Source: Chlorella sorokiniana
Lineage: Eukaryota; Chlorophyta; Trebouxiophyceae; Chlorellales; Chlorellaceae
Assembly: GCA_025917655.1 (NCBI GenBank)
Contig: CP084612.1
Location: 186,001 to 250,000 of the forward strand
Reading direction: 5' to 3'
DNA length: 64,000 nt
The notes below the pieces were generated by a model, which was not told the origin of the DNA, did no database searches, and saw only the letters and a program-made list of their open reading frames with translations. The translations under genes and the position numbers were made by a program. This document shows, piece by piece, positions 11,317 to 22,895 of this stretch; positions within the stretch are counted from its first letter, which is position 1, and each line of letters starts with the position of its first letter.

Positions 11317-14259
11317 ATGAGCACCGCGCAAGCGCCCACATCGTCCGGTATTGCCGCTGCAACCTGCTTTCATTTCGGCTGCTGCTGCAGGCACCTGCTG
11401 GTTTGTGCTTATGGACAGTGGCCCCAGCAGGGGAGCTGGGCCGGATGTGCAGTCAATAGAACGCCGCAAGCTTGCTCAACAGCTGGGAGTGCAACCAGCG
11501 GCGGCGCCTTCCGACAGGGAGCACGCGGATGGAAGGGGGCCCACTAGGAGGGCCTTCAAGAAGCAGAAAAGTGGGTTGCTGCCACTGCGATGCTGCCACT
11601 GCGCTTGAGATGTTGTCAGTGGCTCCACAGGAGCCATTTGGGTTGTGCTGGCGCTCTGCGGTGCCGTTCTGTGCTGCACCCACCACCGCCTTCCGGCCTT
11701 GCCCGCATCGTCGCAGGCGGCGACGGCGCATGGAGCGCGAGCAGCAGCGGCGGCGTCCCCTCGGAGGATTCCGACCCTGGCAGCGACGCCGGCAGCGGCT
11801 CTCCCACCAAGGCCGGCAGCGCCGCTGAAGCGGCCGGCGTGGCTTGGGCCCCCGCCGTACCGCACACCCTGCAGCGGTACAGCCGTTGGGCGGGGGGCCC
11901 AGCAGGCTCTGCAGCTCCGCGTGCCTGCCACTCTGCAGCCCGACCGCGTGGCGCACCTGCTACGGCGAGCGCTGGGCGCCCGCAGGAGAGGCAGCGGCAA
12001 AGCCGCCCGGCGGCGGCTGGGCCGGTTCTGTGGCTCTGCGGGAGGCAGCGGAAATAGAGTTCCTGGCCACGCTGCCGCTGGAGGTTACGCACAAGGTGCT
12101 TTGTCCTTCATGCTGCCGCCAGTGCAGCTTCTCCGCAGCGCCCGCAGCCGCGGCGCTCCGTCCTTCACGCTGCCGCCCTCGCCCGCTTGTGCGCCGGGCC
12201 TGCCTTCAGCCGCTGCTTCTCTGGCCAGCGGATGGCAGCGCTGCGCACAAGCAGCGACCATGCAGGCACCGCACAGCCGATCACCCGCTCGCGCCTCCCG
12301 CCTGGCCCGACTGCCTGCCGCAGGATGCGGCGGCGCTGCTGGGCGTTGGGGCGAACAAGCTTTATGAGCGGTCCAGGTTAGCTGGCAGCTGGCCAGGGTA
12401 CTGCCTCCTGTTTCTGTTTCTGTCGATGAGGGGGTTGCCAGCCAGCAGGAATGCGTGGGGCAGTTGCCAACCCAGGGGGCCTGCCGAAGTGCCCGGGTCC
12501 CCTCTTGTACCTGAGCTCCTTCCCTTGCCCAGGTTTCCTGCATTGCTGCGCCCTTCAAGCGCCTTGTGCCCGCCTGCCTCCCTCGTGCAGGGTTCTCTTC
12601 TCGTGGCTGCCAGAAGCGCAGGGCGGTCGAGTGGCCGCGCTTCCTGGCCGCGCTTCGTCGCCACCTGGCTCGCACCAGCGCACAGGTGTGGCAGGGGCGG
12701 CCGCCTGTCTGAGTCGCAAGCCCAGGCTGACGTGCATAGCCCTGCCCCTGCCTTGCATACCTTCACAGCATGCGGATGTGCCTTTTTGTTTGGGCGTGCA
12801 GGCTGGCACCCCGCCCAGCGGCGCCGCCGCCTCCCGCCAGCTGTCAATCACGCGGGCGACGCCGGCATGTTCACCCTCAGCAAAGGAGAGGCGGTGGAGC
12901 AATTGCGGGCGCGCAGCGGCGACGGCGGCAGCGGCAAGCCGTCTGGGGAGCTGTCGGCAAGGTGCGCGGTCGGCTGGGTCGCGCGTCGCTGCCGCCATGA
13001 TGCTTCCGGGCGTCTCTCCTGGCGTCAGCCATCTTACGCCCGCCCTTCCCGCCCCACATTCCCCCCCAGTTCGCTTGGTTGCAGCCTTGGCTCGCATGAA
13101 AGGAGCAGTGCTGCCGACAAGCCTAGCTTGAAGGAGGAAATTCAACTGGCGCAGAGCTGGGACAAGTCTCCTTTCACCGCCGCCGTGGCGGTCACATTCG
13201 AGGAGAAGCCGACCGGGCGGCGGCACACCTTGAAGGCTCCTGTGCTGCCGGAGTTCAGCTCGTATTTCCCTCGCTTGTGCAAGTGGGCGGAGGGGCACTT
13301 GGGCTGGCGGCACGTTTCGGGCGGTTCGACCCTTCTGTTGACCGCCGCCTCCCGGGTGACCGCCGCCTCCCTTCAGCCACGCGCTGAGCAGGCCTGCCAG
13401 CTCATCGACTTCCTGAGCGGCCTGGAGCGGCCCCCAGACGAGAAGGTGGCAAGGGAGGGCAGGGCTGGGGCTGGCCGGCTGTTCAAAACCAACAGCGCAG
13501 CTGCTGCTCAGCGCCACCGCTCACCAGTCTTTGCTGCGCCGTCGGCTGCTCCCTCTGCGCAGGCTATCTGTGACATACTGGGGATGGGGATCGACCGTCT
13601 CAGTAGAATGTTCTGGTGAGGAGGGAGCTTTTTGGTTGTTGTTGTTATTGTTATTGTTGTAGGGAGCAACAGGGATCCTGGTTTGGGGTTGTTGGCTTGT
13701 CAGCCCACCCACCTTACATCCACTCATGCCAGCCCCCCGCCCCCGGCCGTCGACCCCCTTCCTTGATTGACGCTGGGACTGGCTTCATTCCACCCACAGG
13801 GACGAATGGGGTATATCTGAAAGCAGTTTCAGACGCGCGCTCGCCGAGCTGGGTGCCTGGCGGGACCTGGAAGCCACGACACTTGGAGCAGAGCAGCTTC
13901 CAAAAGCCGTGGACGCTGCTGGCAACGCGGCGGCTGCACAGCCGGCAGCTGATTTTGTTGCTGGCCCTGCACCAGCCGACGCAGAGCTCCCGGGGCCGAG
14001 CTTGGGGCCAGCTGGCAGCGCAGACCAGCCTCCAACCGAGCGGGTGCAGGGGCTGCGCAGCCGGCGGCGCCGCCCGGCGACAGAGACGCGGCAGACGCCT
14101 CTGCGGCGCTGTTTCTGGCAGCCGCGTCGGGCGACGTGGCGCGGCTGCAGAGCCTGCTGGCGGCTGGGGCCCACCCGGTTCTCGGGATGCAGAGGGGGCC
14201 ACCGCCCTGCACCATGCCGCCGCCAACGGCCGCTCGACCTGCGTGGAAACGCTGGTTAG
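11317..14259 (+). CDS. Protein with two repeated local modules, copies 3 and 4
   Basis: Exon 1 (ATG at 11317, MSTAQAPTSS) joins in frame to an exon starting near 11392 that ends in a basic stretch (RRAFKKQKS). An acidic linker (SEDSDPGSDAGSG) follows. Module 3 has TLQRYSRWA, then EIEFLATLPLEVTHK, a phase-0 intron, DAAALLGVGANKLYERSR (12328-12376), a phase-2 intron, and an exon with EWPRFLAALRRHL. After a linker exon (12802-12961), module 4 begins near 13130: FTAAVAVTFEEKPTG, YFPRLCKWAEGHLGWRHV, CQLIDFLSGLERPPDEK, phase-0 intron, AICDILGMGIDRLSRMF (13563-13615), phase-2 intron, and DEWGISESSFRRALAELG at 13802. The last exon stays open to a stop at 14257-14259 but runs into the ankyrin-coding region of the next gene in another frame. 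The two features may therefore be one gene. Function unknown. Confidence 0.5.
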
Positions 14260-17200
14260 CGCTGGCGCTGACGTGGAGGCCGTGGATGGCGGGCCGCGCC
14301 GCACCGCGCTGCATCACGCCGCCTGGGGCGGCCACCGGGATGCCGTCGCCGCGCTGCTGGCGGCAGGGGCCAGCGTTGCGGCGGTCGAGGCGAAAGGGGC
14401 CACCCCGTTGCACCACGCCGCCGCGGACGGCCACACCGGCTGCGTGGAGCTGCTGCTGGACGGGGGGCAGAGGTGGATGCAGGGGACGCCAACGCCAGCA
14501 CGCCGCTGCACATGGCAGCCTGGGCAGGCCACGCCGCGTGCACCGCGGCGCTGCTGCTGTGGGGTGCAGCGCCCGCGGGCGGGACTCCCGCGGGCGCACG
14601 CCGCTGCACCACGCGGCGGCGTTCGGCCACGGCGGCTGCCTGCAGGCGCTGATCGACAGCGGGGTGCCGCCCAGCGCGGCCGACGAAGCGGGCCAGACGC
14701 CGCTGCACCTGGCTGCGGCCAGGGGCCACCCCGCCTGCATCGCCGCTCTGCTGGCGGCGGGGGCCGACGCTTCTGTGCCCGACGGCAGCGGCGCAACGGC
14801 GCGTGATCTTGCCGCTGCTGAGGGCGACATTGCCTGCCTGGCTGCGCTGGAGCCTGTGCAGCAGCGCAGCCTGACGCGGCGTGAGTGCATGGGCAGCGCT
14901 GCTGGTGCTGCTGCTGCGCCCTTCACACGTCTGCCTGCTGCTCTCGAGGCTCTTGGGGGCCGAGGAATGAGGCCTGGGCCGTTTGGGGGCCCGCCGTCGT
15001 TTGGGGGACCACCTCCCGTTTGCCGCCCTGCCTGCCTGCCCGCCTGTGCTGCCGTCGACCGCCCTCTGTCGCTTCCCCTGCTGTGCAGGGCTGTCCCGAG
15101 CACAACGGTCCCGCTCCAAGCGGGGCACGCCGCCGCCATCATCGGCGGAGCAGGACCCGGAGCGCTGGCGGCGGCGGAGGCCGCCGCCGAGGCCGCCGCC
15201 GCCGCGCTGCTGGCGGAAGAGGAGGAGGCGCAGCGGCAGGAGGCCGCCGCCGCCGCCAAGGCCGCCCGCAAATGGAAGTCCAAGGCGGAGCGGCGGCGGC
15301 AGGGGCAAGAGCGAGAGCGGGAGCGGCAGGAGAAGGAGGCTGCGCAGCTGGCGGAGCAGGCGGCACACCAGGCGCGGCTGGCGCAGCAGGCACAGCAGGC
15401 ACAGCAGCAGCCTGAGCAGCAGCCACTGCAGCGGTCGCAGTCGCAGCGTGCGCTGCAGGCGCAGCGCAAGGGCAAGGAGCAGGCACGGCACCAGGATCGA
15501 AGGGAGAAGGCAGCAGGATCAAAGGCGGAAGGCTTGGGTGGCGACGAGGAGGCCGACGCGGCGGCAGCAGCAGACGCCGGCGGCTGCCTTGGAAGCCGGG
15601 CAGCAGCAGCAGCAACAATCGCCGGCGGCTGCTTTTCAAGTTGAGCAGCAGCAGCAGCAACCATTGCCGGCTGCTGCCTCACAAGCCAAGCAGCGGCGGC
15701 AGCAGCATTCGCCGGCGACCGTCTTGCAAGCCGGGCAGCAGCAGCAGCAGGCGCCGGCGGCTGCCTCGCAAGTTGGGCAGCAGCTGCTGCAGCTGCGAAG
15801 CGACGCATCCAGCCCGTCAGCAGCGCACGCAGCGGCACCCTCCGCTGCGTCGTGGCCAGCACCTGTTGTGGTCGTGGAGGAGACGGCGGCACCAATCACG
15901 CGCGCAACCAAAGCCGTCTTGGGGTTGGGCCATGACCGGCATGCGGCTGCCCTGCTGAAGGAGCTCGCGGCCAGCGGGGAAGAGAGCTGTGCGGCGGTGG
16001 TGGCGGCGGGGGCCATACCTGGCTTGGTCGCCAGCCTCGAGACTCCCGCTGGGCAGGCTGCCGCAAGCACTCGGGCGTTTGCGGCTGCGTGCCTTTCGCT
16101 GGTGGCGGTGCGCGGCAGCGCCGCTGCCCGGTCTGCGATTATAGCAGCGCATGGCGTTGTAGCACTGGCGAGCATTCTGACCTCCCTTAGGCCAGAAGGA
16201 TGCCAGCTGGCGGTGGAGGCGCTGGGCGCGCTGGCCACCCACGCGGTCAGCCTGCGCTGGGTCGGCAGCGACAGGCTGCAGGACGCGTTCAGCCTTGCTT
16301 TGACACGTCTGGTGCAGCTCATGACGCAGCATCTGGGGCACGTGGACCTTCATCGTGCGGCGACGTTGGCGGGTCGTAAGGCCTGTACCGCGGCGCTCGC
16401 GATGCGCGCCACGCAGCAGGAGCGATGGAGCGCGCTGGCCAGCAAGATGGAGTGTGCCAGCGGGGGACATTGTTGCTGCTGCAGGGGCCCTCGTTGCGGA
16501 GGGCGCTCGCCAAGAGCCGGCAGGCCTGGCGGTGGCAGCGCCGCTGGCCAAGCTGGCGAAGCTACTGCGCAGCGGCGGCCCCGCCGCGCAGCAGGAAGCT
16601 GCCAGGCAGCTGGGCGCCCTGTGCGGCAGCCTGCCTGCCCTGGAGGAGCCGCTTCTCGCGTCGGGGCTGTGCTGGAGCTGGGCAAGCTTGTGGATGCAGG
16701 CAGCCGCGGCAACCCACCGCCGGCCGCCTCGGTGCAGGCAGCGCTCGCTGCTGTCGACAGGCTGGTGCGCGCCAGCCCGGCCATCATGCAGGCTCTGGAC
16801 GCGTTTCGACAGGCTTCACTGTCAAAGTTGCGGCTCGAAGTCGCCGGCGACTATTTCGGCGCAGCGCGCTCGTCCCCTCACGGCCCCCTGTCCTTGGGCC
16901 CCGGCTCTCAACCAACCCCCTCAGAGCACGGCGCAAGCCCGGAGCCCCTGTACCAGCACCTCCCCGCCATGCTGGCTCGCGCCGCCGCCGCCTCTGCCCC
17001 GGCAGCAGCCAGGGCCAAGCTTGGCGGCCAGCCGACGCCGCCGAGCGGCGGCCCCGCCTACGCCGCTCTGGACGACGTGGATGCTTTCCTCGAGTCGCTG
17101 CTGCTGTCAGACGAAGATGCTGCCGCCGAAGACACACAGCCTGGCCAGCAGCAGCAAGCGGAGCAGCCCAAGCCCGGAAGCTCGCAGGCGGCGGCGCCTC

Positions 17201-17571
17201 CCGGCGCCGCTGTTCCGTCCAGGCTGCGCGAGTGCTCGGTTTGCCTGGAGGAGCTGGCTCCAGACCAGCTGCTGGCGCTGCTGCCGTGCGGCCACCGCTG
17301 CGCCTGCGCCGACTGCGTCAGGCTGCTGACGGGGCGCAGCTGCCCCATCTGCCGCACCCAGGTGCGCCGCTGCCGCTCCCCTCCCGTCGAGCGCTGCTGC
17401 GGAAATCTGCTGCAGCGGCTCTGTGGTCGCCAGCTCAGTCCCGCACCCCCGAAGCGCGCCTTGCACTGTCTCCCTCCGACCCTTCCACTACTTGGGGGCG
17501 AGCCCGCTGACCGCTGCCTCCCCTGCTTCTTTGCGCAGGTCACCGGCAGCCTGCGGGTTTACGACACATGA
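14046..17571 (+). CDS. Ankyrin / coiled-coil / ARM-like / RING-finger protein, probable E3 ubiquitin ligase
   Basis: The N-terminal part has seven or eight ankyrin repeats (about 14080-14860), with repeats such as GATALHHAAANGR, TPLHHAAADGH and TPLHLAAARGHPACI. A long Ala/Glu/Gln/Arg-rich coiled coil follows (15130-15550, AEAAAEAAAAALLAEEEE, then REKAAG), then a Gln-rich tract (15590-15790). A helical segment of about 300 residues (15880-16800) resembles ARM repeats (GHDRHAAALLKELAASG, AAVVAAGAIPGLVASLE). The C-terminus (17221-17362) is a C3HC4 RING: CSVCLEEL, CGHRCACADC, CPIC. The last exon encodes VTGSLRVYDT and stops at 17569-17571. RING fingers of this spacing recruit E2 enzymes; ankyrin and ARM repeats would bind substrate. 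The frame shifts at least four times, including at a run of six G (14462-14467), while family resemblance continues on both sides. The start is unclear: no good ATG precedes the first ankyrin repeat, which supports fusion with the upstream module exon. Confidence 0.75.
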
Positions 17572-18826
17572 AGCCCGCACTGCTGGCCAGCAGGGAGAGC
17601 ACGGCGGCTGTGCAGCGCAGCTCTTTCCGCCTGGCTGCCTGTGGTGCCAGGCCGAGGAATCCAGCGTTGCGTGGCCAAGCTTGTGGCTAGCAGCACGGCG
17701 TTCAAGGCAATGGCAGCGCCCGCTTCTGATCGCATAGTTTTGCATTTTAGTTCGCAGACAGCGACTTTCATAGGACCCATGCCTCTACAGATTTCTCAGC
17801 ACTCCCTCTCAGTCGAGCAAATGCTCACCGCTGCTCAACACGCCGCACACCCGTCGGCTGCTGCCTCCTCATGCACTGCTCACCAGGGCAGCACACCCTG
17901 CCAGTGGCGCCCTTTGACGTGTTTCATCACGCCTTCATCACGACGCCGCGGGCCCTGCCCCTCCGCGGCGCTGCCCCCGCCCCAGTTTTGCGCATCTGCT
18001 TCCCGTTTGCAAGCCACTTTCATCATGAGGAACAGAGCGGCTGCTTTTGTTTGTTTCTCTTCTGCAAGTAGAAATAATTATCCCCCTTTGAGGCCTGCAG
18101 ATCTGGCGTGCGCGCAACACAGCGCACGCGCCAGAGTGGCAGCATAGCGGCCTTGGGGCGGGTGGCACCGGCAGCCTACCCTGCCTGCCGCCTGCTGCCG
18201 CTGTCCGGCAGGCCGCTCGCGCCAGCTGCGGCTCTGCTGCCTGCGTCACCCCTGAATGCAGCTGATCACACAGTTGCCGCTGGCTGGTGTGGTACAGTGC
18301 AGAAATGAACGGCTGGATGAAATGAAATGCTGCGACGCCTCGTGGCACGCAGTCGGAGGGTGCGGCAGCCGCCGCTGGCTCGCTCACCACGCTGGCCCTG
18401 CTCCTCGCGGAGGAGCCGCCATCAAGGGGAACGAGCTGGCACGAATCCATGCTCCAGGGGCCCTGACATGTATGTTACAACCGGTTCATGTTACACTCCC
18501 CATGAGAACGCCCAGCAATCAACCCCTGAACACGGGCTTCAAATGGCATACATAGCACAAGCAGCCCAGTCTGCTGCAAGCCGCAATCCCAAACCACCCA
18601 CGGCATCCCTTGAGGAAGAACGAAGGATACAAAAGTGCATGCGATTGCAGCATGCCCAACCGACATCCATCACAGCCAGCCTCGAGCGGCTCAGTCGCCC
18701 GGATACTTGTTCAGCAGCAGCCATATCAAAGCAGGACACGTGCTGTGTTGAGCTGCCGCCTGCCTCGCCATTTGACTGCTTTGCCTGCCGCGCCAGTCCT
18801 GCTCCTCGCCAGGCTGCCCCGCCCGA
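17572..18826. other. Intergenic between convergent genes
   Basis: This holds the 3' UTRs of the RING gene and of the minus-strand gene that follows. It is less GC-rich, with an A/T-rich stretch around 18040-18085. On the minus strand TGTAA appears twice (plus-strand TTACA at 18475-18479 and 18491-18495). No exon was recognised. Confidence 0.4.
18475..18495 (-). terminator. Paired polyadenylation signals TGTAA
   Basis: Two TGTAA motifs on the minus strand, 330-350 bases beyond the proposed stop of the minus-strand gene. They suggest its 3' end, though the distance is long for this signal. Confidence 0.25.
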
Positions 18827-21800
18827 TCACAGCAGCCTGCCAGGGGGCAGGAAGCTGCTGTTACCAAAAAGCACATGTGCAAGCGTGGGCTCAAAGGAGG
18901 GTGCTTGCGGCGCTGCGCCAGGCAGCTTCCTGCCTGCCAGCCAGCCGCACCCCCGCACCCCAGCCCACCCGCTGGCGTCGAAGAGTGGCTCGTCTGGGTC
19001 TGAGAGGAGGCGCTCCAGGGTGTCCTGGCTCAGCTGGCTGGCGGTCGGGGAGGGGGTGGAGGAGGGGAAGAGGTCGTCCTGCTGAGGGGACAGCACATTG
19101 AAGGGGGAAGGCCTGCACGGGGGAGGCGTAGGAAAGGCGGCTGGGCAGGGTCGAGAGGCGGCCCTTAGGCAGTGCGGAACGAGGGCGCAGCAGTGGCGGC
19201 GCCGCGACAGGCGGGGGCCAGTGCCGTCAGCTCGGCGGCGCGAGGAGGGTTCCCCGCGCCGTCGCCAACCCGCCCAGCACACCTGCCGAGGTTGTTGGAG
19301 AGGTCAAACAGGCCGGGTGTGGCGGCGGCGGCCGGCCCTGGGGGCCCTCAAGCCCTGCGAGGGTGCTGTCCAGGACCGCAAGCGCCGTGCTGTCCAGGAC
19401 CGCAAAAGCATCGCCTTCCAGGAGCAGCGGGGACAGCCTGCCGGCGAGCTCCGGTGCGTGCGGCGACAGCTGCGGGGCTGGAGCGAGCGGCGGCGGCAGC
19501 CCGGCAGCGAAGCGCCTGCGGCAAGCATGCAGCGTAAGTGGGTGGTGAGGACCGCTGGGGGTCTCAGGGAGGGTGGCGGTGGAGGGGTTGGGAGGAGTTG
19601 CAGTTGGCCAGAGTGGGGGTGGGGGAGGCACCCGCGGTACAGGTGGTGGGCGAAGCACCTGTACCGCGGCAGCACCCCGGCAGCGTTGCTGGCGGCAGAG
19701 CGAAGGCGAGGGGCGAGGGTACCATGAACGCGCGCTGGCTGGGGCGGCAGCGGCTTCAGCCAACCTGCCACGGGGCTCCACGGCGGCGCTGCCAGCCCCG
19801 CCAGCAGGCCCCAGAGCGCTGTGGCATGCGAGCGGTAGGGGCGCAGGTTGGAAGGCACATGCGCTGCGGCACGGCAGCAAGCAGCAGCACACAGATGCAG
19901 GCGGGGGCGTGGAGAACGCGCGGGCAGGCTGCCCAGCGAGGATGCCCCAGACACCCGGCAGCTGGGGCAGGCTGGGCATGTGTGCATGCACACGCATATG
20001 AAAAGATCGAGCAAGCACACAGGGCGCTGGCGCCCACCTGGGGCTATCGGCTCCCTGCAGCCGCCGCCGCCGCCGCCGACGCACCTCGCCGCCGCCGCCG
20101 CAGTCCTCGTCGTCGCCGCCCGGCTGGTCGTCACACGCTGCGCTTGCTGCGCTGGTTGGCCGCAGAGCGCGGCGGGAGGTTGGTTGAGGGGGGCTTGACC
20201 CAACAGTGCAGGGAAGCTGTGCGGCGATGGAAGGGGTGCGCAGTTCGGGGCGCTTGAGGACAGACAAGGCAGGCAGCGGCTCGGGTCGCCGCCGTCGCCG
20301 CGGCGGATGCCACCCAGCGGCCCGGGGCCCTGCTGCTCCGGCTGCTGCAGTGTGGGGGCTGTGGCACCCAGCCCTGCAGGCAGGAGGGTACGAGGCGCAG
20401 GGCGTCCTGCGCATTAGAGGGAGGCGAGCGGGCACCTCCCGCAAGGATCCTCTGCACAAGCCTTCGGCGCCGGCGGCGGCAGAAGCTAGGCCAGCGCGCC
20501 TCACCCGGCCGCCCAGGGCGCCGCCAAAGGGTGTATGAAAGGCAGGGAAGGGGGCGCTGAGCAGCCCAGCGCCGGTGCTGCGGGAGCGGCAGCAGCAGGC
20601 ATGGGAAGGAGGCGTGGGAGGGAGGGAGGCGTGGGGGCGCAGGGCAGACAGCTCTGGCCGGAATGCGCAGGAGCCAGGGGGAATCATATTCTTGCAAGGT
20701 GCGACCAAAGGCAGATGAGGCCCCCTGCACCAGCCCCCCTCCAGCATACTCCTCCCCACTGGCCCTCCAACCTCACTGCCCCCTCCCCCTTCTCAGACAC
20801 CCATCCATCGCCACACTCTGCTGCTGCCGCACAGGCAAGCCCGCAGGCGCTCCCAGCTGGACCCACCTGGCGGTAGCAGCAGCGCAGTCAGTGGCCCAGC
20901 TGGCGGCGCCGCCGCCCTCGCCGCTCATCGCCGCCTGGAGGGCCCGCGCCTCCAGCTCAGAGCGCACGCACTGCACGCTGTGCACCGCCAGCAGGCGGGC
21001 GGACAGGAAGTCCGCGCCCTCAGCCTCCAGCCTGGCTTCGTGCGCCTTCAGGGCAGCTTCCAGCGCCTCCCGGCGCAGCTGGCGGTACAGCCGGTCTTGC
21101 TCAGCTGTCAGGACAGCGCGCGGCGTGGCGCCGTAAGGGCCGCCACAGGGCAGCCCAGCCCTGTGGGGCAGGGCCGGCGCGGCAGCCTGCGGACACAAGG
21201 AATAACAGCGCCAGCAGGGTAGGAGGAGGGGGCATCAGTGGAGGCTCAGCAACCGAGAGAGCAGGCTGGGTTGTGCAGGCTTCTGAGCGTTGCCCCCTTC
21301 ATCCTTACCCCCCCCTCTCCACCCCCACCCCACTACCACACACACACACAACCACACGCGCAAAAAAACAGCAACAAGGTCGGCCAGCAGGCCTTTGCCA
21401 CCCACCAGCACACGGGGAAGTTTGGGGGCTCGCATGCGACAGATCGAGGCTGCTGGCGCGCTCAACATGCTCCAATGTCGCCGCCCCTCCCAGCCCTTGA
21501 AAGCTTGCTGGCCCCGTCAAATCGTCATCACTTGCTGCCCCCTCCATCCACTCGTCGCCTGCCTGCACCTGCCACACATCTGGGGCAGCCGCCACCCCGT
21601 CCTCAGCCGCCGCAGCCTCATCACCCTCCTCCTCAGCCGCCGACTCCTCACCATCCTCCTCCTCAGCCGCCGCGACCGCCAGCACTTCCGCATCCGCCGC
21701 AGCAGCAGGCTGCAGCTGGTGCAGCGGAGGCGCGGCACCCGCCGCCTCTTCCGCGAGCCGCCGCTGCTGCTCTGCCTGGTCGCGCATCCCCGCATGGATG

Positions 21801-22895
21801 CGCTCCCACAGCCTTGGCTGAGAGGGGTCGGCTGCGTAGGCAAAGGCAGCCCTGCAACGAGTGGAGGAGGGTGCACGTTTTGAGAAGGGAGAAGAGTGAG
21901 GAGGAGGCGGGCACCGGCGCTTCCTCCGCCGCGGGGCGAAGGGCTGGCTTGGCGGCCCACAGCGGGCAGCTGGCCAGGGCAGCGAGCTTGTGAGTGGTGG
22001 CAGGAAGAGCAGCAGAAACGGGCGGGGAGGGCGGCTCATGCTCTGCCATCGCAAGGCGATAAGGGCGGCAGGGCGACAGGGAGCGTGCAGCAGCAGCAGC
22101 GATTCACGCAGCACAGGCATGGGGTTGGCAGGGAGGCTGAGTAGTTCAGGGCGGCTGCTGGCGTGAAGGGGGAGGGGTGCTCACTGGAGCAGCGGCGTGA
22201 AGGTCCTGCCCTGGTTCTTGCCCATCATGGCCCGGAAGGCCTGCAGGAGCGGAGGGGCAGGCACACGACCCTTCAGCTACGGACAGGCGGCTCGCCTTCA
22301 GGCAGCCGCATGCCTCTACAGTGGCCAGCCGAGCGTGCGGCCAGCAGGCCGGGCGCCAGGGGCAGCGCGCCTTTTCGATCAGGGGTCCGGGCAGGGTCTC
22401 CATGAACAGCACCGCCTCGCGCAGCTGAGCGATTTCGTCCAGCTGGGTGCTGGCAGTTGGGGGACCGTGGTGTCGCCGCGCACCAGCCGCAGCCCCAGCC
22501 AGTGCTCCAGCCAGTGCAGCAAGCGGGGCAGGAAGGTGGGGTGCAGCGGCAGCAGCGGGACCTCCAGGCACACGGTGTTGAGCGTCAGGTTGTCCTGCTC
22601 GTACTGCAGCCCGTGGTGCTGCCGGTGCTTGAGTGTGCGCTGTGTGGTGGTGAAGCGCAGGCCCCGCGTGTCAGCAGCGAGCGGCGGGCCGTGGGTGCGG
22701 GCCAGGGCGGCGTGCAGCGCACGGTCGCGGTTGGCGCTGAACGTGCCCAGGAGGTGCGTCGGAAGTTTTCTGCATCCAGAGGACGGCCGGTGGCGCTGGG
22801 GAGGAAGGGTGAACTGAACAACTCGGAGGGCACCTTCATCACCCGGGACTTCGTGCCCAGGAGGAGCAACAGGGCGCGAGGTGTATGGCAATTGA
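18827..22895 (-). CDS. Unrecognised large protein, acidic and proline-rich C-terminal half
   Basis: A minus-strand multi-exon gene. The N-terminal part (22895-22370) looks folded: RVMKVPSELFSSPFLPSATG, an arginine/asparagine segment, HHGLQYEQDNLTLNTVCLEV, and LPRLLHWLEHWLGLRLVRG, then TQLDEIAQLREAVLFMETL. An exon at about 22195-22240 reads AFRAMMGKNQGRTFTPLL. The next exon (from about 21855) has RLWERIHAGMRDQAEQQRR followed by a long acidic Ala/Glu tract and ends with an Asp-rich patch. A helical exon at 21130-20870 (QDRLYRQLRREALEAALKAH) follows. The C-terminal half (about 20550-18830) is mostly Pro/Ala/Ser-rich low complexity, with an ordered patch SQLSQDTLERLLSDPDEPLF near the end. Frame changes occur near 22750. 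No known family was recognised. The start is at an ATG before the conserved-looking region; the exact stop is uncertain. Composition suggests a nuclear or scaffold protein, but no function can be assigned. Confidence 0.4.

Noticed and set aside
12328-12700. Calling the repeated module a true RWP-RK domain
   Set aside because: The LGVG..L..R core is suggestive, but the RWPxRK motif is missing in all four copies, so only a distant resemblance is claimed.
15385-15790. CAG-rich stretch as a mobile-element or simple-repeat insertion
   Set aside because: It stays open in frame and continues a coiled coil with Gln-rich text; it is coding low complexity.
13829-15895. 688-codon open frame on the minus strand opposite the ankyrin-RING gene
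   Set aside because: Composition is that of the antisense of GC-rich, Ala/Gln-coding DNA (Ala, Arg, Ser, Cys runs). The plus strand has clear ankyrin and coiled-coil text.
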